A stretch of 7,805 bases of DNA, taken from assembly GCA_964242895.1 (NCBI GenBank), contig CAXTBN010000091.1, forward strand, positions 1 through 7,805. Reading direction: 5' to 3'. Made by a program: the position numbers and the translations under genes. The notes beneath the pieces were generated by a model that was not told the DNA's origin, searched no databases, and saw nothing but the letters and a program-made list of their open reading frames with translations. This document shows positions 6,637-7,805 of the stretch, in pieces (positions within the stretch are counted from its first letter, which is position 1; each line of letters starts with the position of its first letter). The stretch comes from JASLDZ01 sp964242895 (GTDB lineage: Bacteria; Pseudomonadota; Alphaproteobacteria; Caulobacterales; Caulobacteraceae).

Positions 6637-6699
6637 TCAGCTTGCCAAGCTGAAACATTGTCGCTGGTGAGTGACGAGGTCCAGGCGCCTTTCAGCTTG
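6637..6699. repeat. Overlapping inverted repeats built on TCAGCTTG at the ycaQ 3' end
   Basis: TCAGCTTG (6637-6644) and CAAGCTGA (6646-6653) form an 8-bp palindrome around one central base. The right arm, extended to CAAGCTGAAA (6646-6655), also pairs perfectly over 10 bases with TTTCAGCTTG at 6690-6699, which includes the ycaQ stop codon. The two pairings exclude each other. As RNA the first gives a 7-bp stem with a GGC loop 38 bases after the ycaQ stop, without a following U-run. It may be a weak terminator or an operator for the receptor gene. Confidence 0.4.
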
Positions 6700-7805
6700 C
6701 GGCGGAGCACAAGGCCCGCGCCAGATCTCCCTGGCCTGGTGAGTCGACGCTGCTCAAGCCGAGCCATCCGGCCATGACGCACAATTCCGCCCCAAGCGCT
6801 TCGGCCGTATCGGACGGGGCGCCCGGTTCGAGGTGCGCCGCCTGCACGAGGAGCCGGCCGGCGGCCCGGTCGGCCTTCAGGTCGACCCGCGCCGCGATCC
6901 GTTCGCCGTGCAGGAAGGGCAGGACGTAGTAGCCGTGGGTGCGCTGGGCGGCGGGCGTGTAGATCTCGATGCGATAGCGCAGGCCGAACAGGCGCTCGGT
7001 GCGATCGCGCGCCCAGATCAGCGGGTCGAAGGGCGCCAGCAGCGCGCGCGCCGCTACGCGGCGCGGCGTGCGGGCGTCCCGGTGCAGGAAGGCGGGCTTG
7101 GTCCAGCCGCGGACGGAGACGGGGATCAGCTCGCCCGTCTCCACCAGCTCGGCGATGCGGGGGTGGGCGTCGGCGGGCTTGAGGCGGAAGTAGTCGCGCA
7201 GGTCGCCGGCGGTGGCGACGCCCAGCGCGCGGGCGGCGCGGAGAAGGAGTTCGCGGTGCGCGTCGGCGGGCTCGGGCGTGGGAGCGTCGAGCACGGCGCG
7301 GGGCAGCACGCGCTCGGGCAGGTCGTACACGCGCTCGAAGGAGGGGCGGCGCGTGCGCGTGGTCAGCCGGCCGGACCAGAACAGCCACTCGACCGCCTGC
7401 TTGGCGTCGCTCCAGCCCCACCAGCCGCCGGCGCCCTTGCCCTCCAAGTCGGAGGCGGCGAGCGGGCCCTCGGCTTCGATCCGGCGCAGGATGGCGTCGG
7501 CCTCCGGCCGGCGGGCGGCGGCGAAGGCGGCGAGGCGGCCCCAAGTCCCCTCCCCGCGCTCGGCGCGCGCCATGCGCCAGCGCAGCAGCGGCTGCACATC
7601 GACGGGCAGGATCGAGGCCTCGTGCGCCCAGTACTCGAACAGGCGGCGCGGGCGGCGCGGCCCCCAGGCGGCGTCCTCCAGCAGGGTGCGGTCGTAGGCG
7701 CCCAGGCGCGAGAACAGGGGCAGGTAGTGCGCGCGCGACAGGACGTTGACGCTGTCGATCTGCAGCAGCTGCGTGCGGTCCAGCACGCGGCGCAGGTCGG
7801 ACCAG
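6692..7805 (-). CDS. ycaQ: YcaQ/AlkX-type interstrand-crosslink DNA glycosylase (HTH_42 winged-helix family), N-terminus cut off
   Basis: This family unhooks DNA interstrand crosslinks and removes bulky alkylated bases as a DNA glycosylase; it is described for E. coli YcaQ and Streptomyces AlkZ. About 370 residues are visible. The frame is open to the window edge (WSDLRR before the first GTG at 7786), so the first few dozen residues are missing. Near the visible start is LLQIDSVNVLSRAHYLPLFS, where Q-I-D matches the Gln-hydrophobic-Asp catalytic motif of the YcaQ subgroup (Gln-x-Gln in AlkZ). Further hallmarks are LFEYWAHEASILP, GGWWGWSDAKQAVEWLFWSG, RVYDLPERVLP, LLAPFDPLIWARDRTERLF and GYYVLPFLHGERIAARVDLK. 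No membrane segment or signal peptide is present. The gene ends 195 bp before the receptor ATG on the same strand. GC is high and even, as in a resident chromosomal gene. Confidence 0.92.
   Translation of the reverse strand, partial: WSDLRRVLDRTQLLQIDSVNVLSRAHYLPLFSRLGAYDRTLLEDAAWGPRRPRRLFEYWAHEASILPVDVQPLLRWRMARAERGEGTWGRLAAFAAARRPEADAILRRIEAEGPLAASDLEGKGAGGWWGWSDAKQAVEWLFWSGRLTTRTRRPSFERVYDLPERVLPRAVLDAPTPEPADAHRELLLRAARALGVATAGDLRDYFRLKPADAHPRIAELVETGELIPVSVRGWTKPAFLHRDARTPRRVAARALLAPFDPLIWARDRTERLFGLRYRIEIYTPAAQRTHGYYVLPFLHGERIAARVDLKADRAAGRLLVQAAHLEPGAPSDTAEALGAELCVMAGWLGLSSVDSPGQGDLARALCSAAS

Noticed and set aside
5691..6653. A 320-codon plus-strand frame opposite the start of the TonB receptor gene
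   Set aside because: It is antisense to the signal peptide and plug, with biased Gly/Arg/Val/Asp composition and no recognisable domain.
6609..7544. A 311-codon minus-strand frame overlapping ycaQ in another frame
   Set aside because: It is Arg/Pro/Ala-rich and is an alternate frame of the recognisable YcaQ protein.

Overview
The window reads as chromosome of a high-GC alphaproteobacterium, perhaps Caulobacterales or a sphingomonad-like lineage. Three things point there: GC close to 70% with strong G/C preference at third codon positions, a large TonB-dependent receptor of the type common in those groups, and a GTTC-N7-GTTC site at the uvrB start, which is the LexA (SOS) box typical of alphaproteobacteria. 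The genus cannot be set from this sequence alone. Six protein-coding genes were identified, two of them cut by the window edges. No RNA gene, CRISPR array or mobile element was found.

Layout. On the minus strand, the left edge holds the N-terminal half of uvrB (nucleotide excision repair), whose start codon lies inside the putative LexA box. Upstream of it on the same strand is a small VOC-fold (PhnB/3-dmu-9_3-mt-like) protein. A 117-bp divergent gap then separates it from a plus-strand pair, a glutathione S-transferase followed closely by a DusB-type tRNA-dihydrouridine synthase. The pair ends at a strong GC-rich inverted repeat that it shares with a convergent gene, a 1058-residue TonB-dependent outer-membrane receptor on the minus strand. 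Upstream of the receptor is a 194-bp gap with a candidate promoter and several small inverted repeats. Beyond that lies the 3' part of a YcaQ/AlkX-type DNA glycosylase gene, also on the minus strand, which runs off the right edge.

How the genes relate. The window is a set of ordinary housekeeping and accessory genes rather than one pathway. Two DNA-repair genes (uvrB and ycaQ-like) flank the region but are separated by unrelated genes. GST and dus are probably co-transcribed. The receptor is a self-contained transcription unit.

The points most worth a second look are the LexA box overlapping the uvrB start, a sharply AT-rich stretch inside uvrB just before the beta-hairpin codons, the uneven base composition along the receptor gene, and the overlapping inverted repeats at the ycaQ stop. 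I found no convincing evidence of a wholly new multi-gene system.
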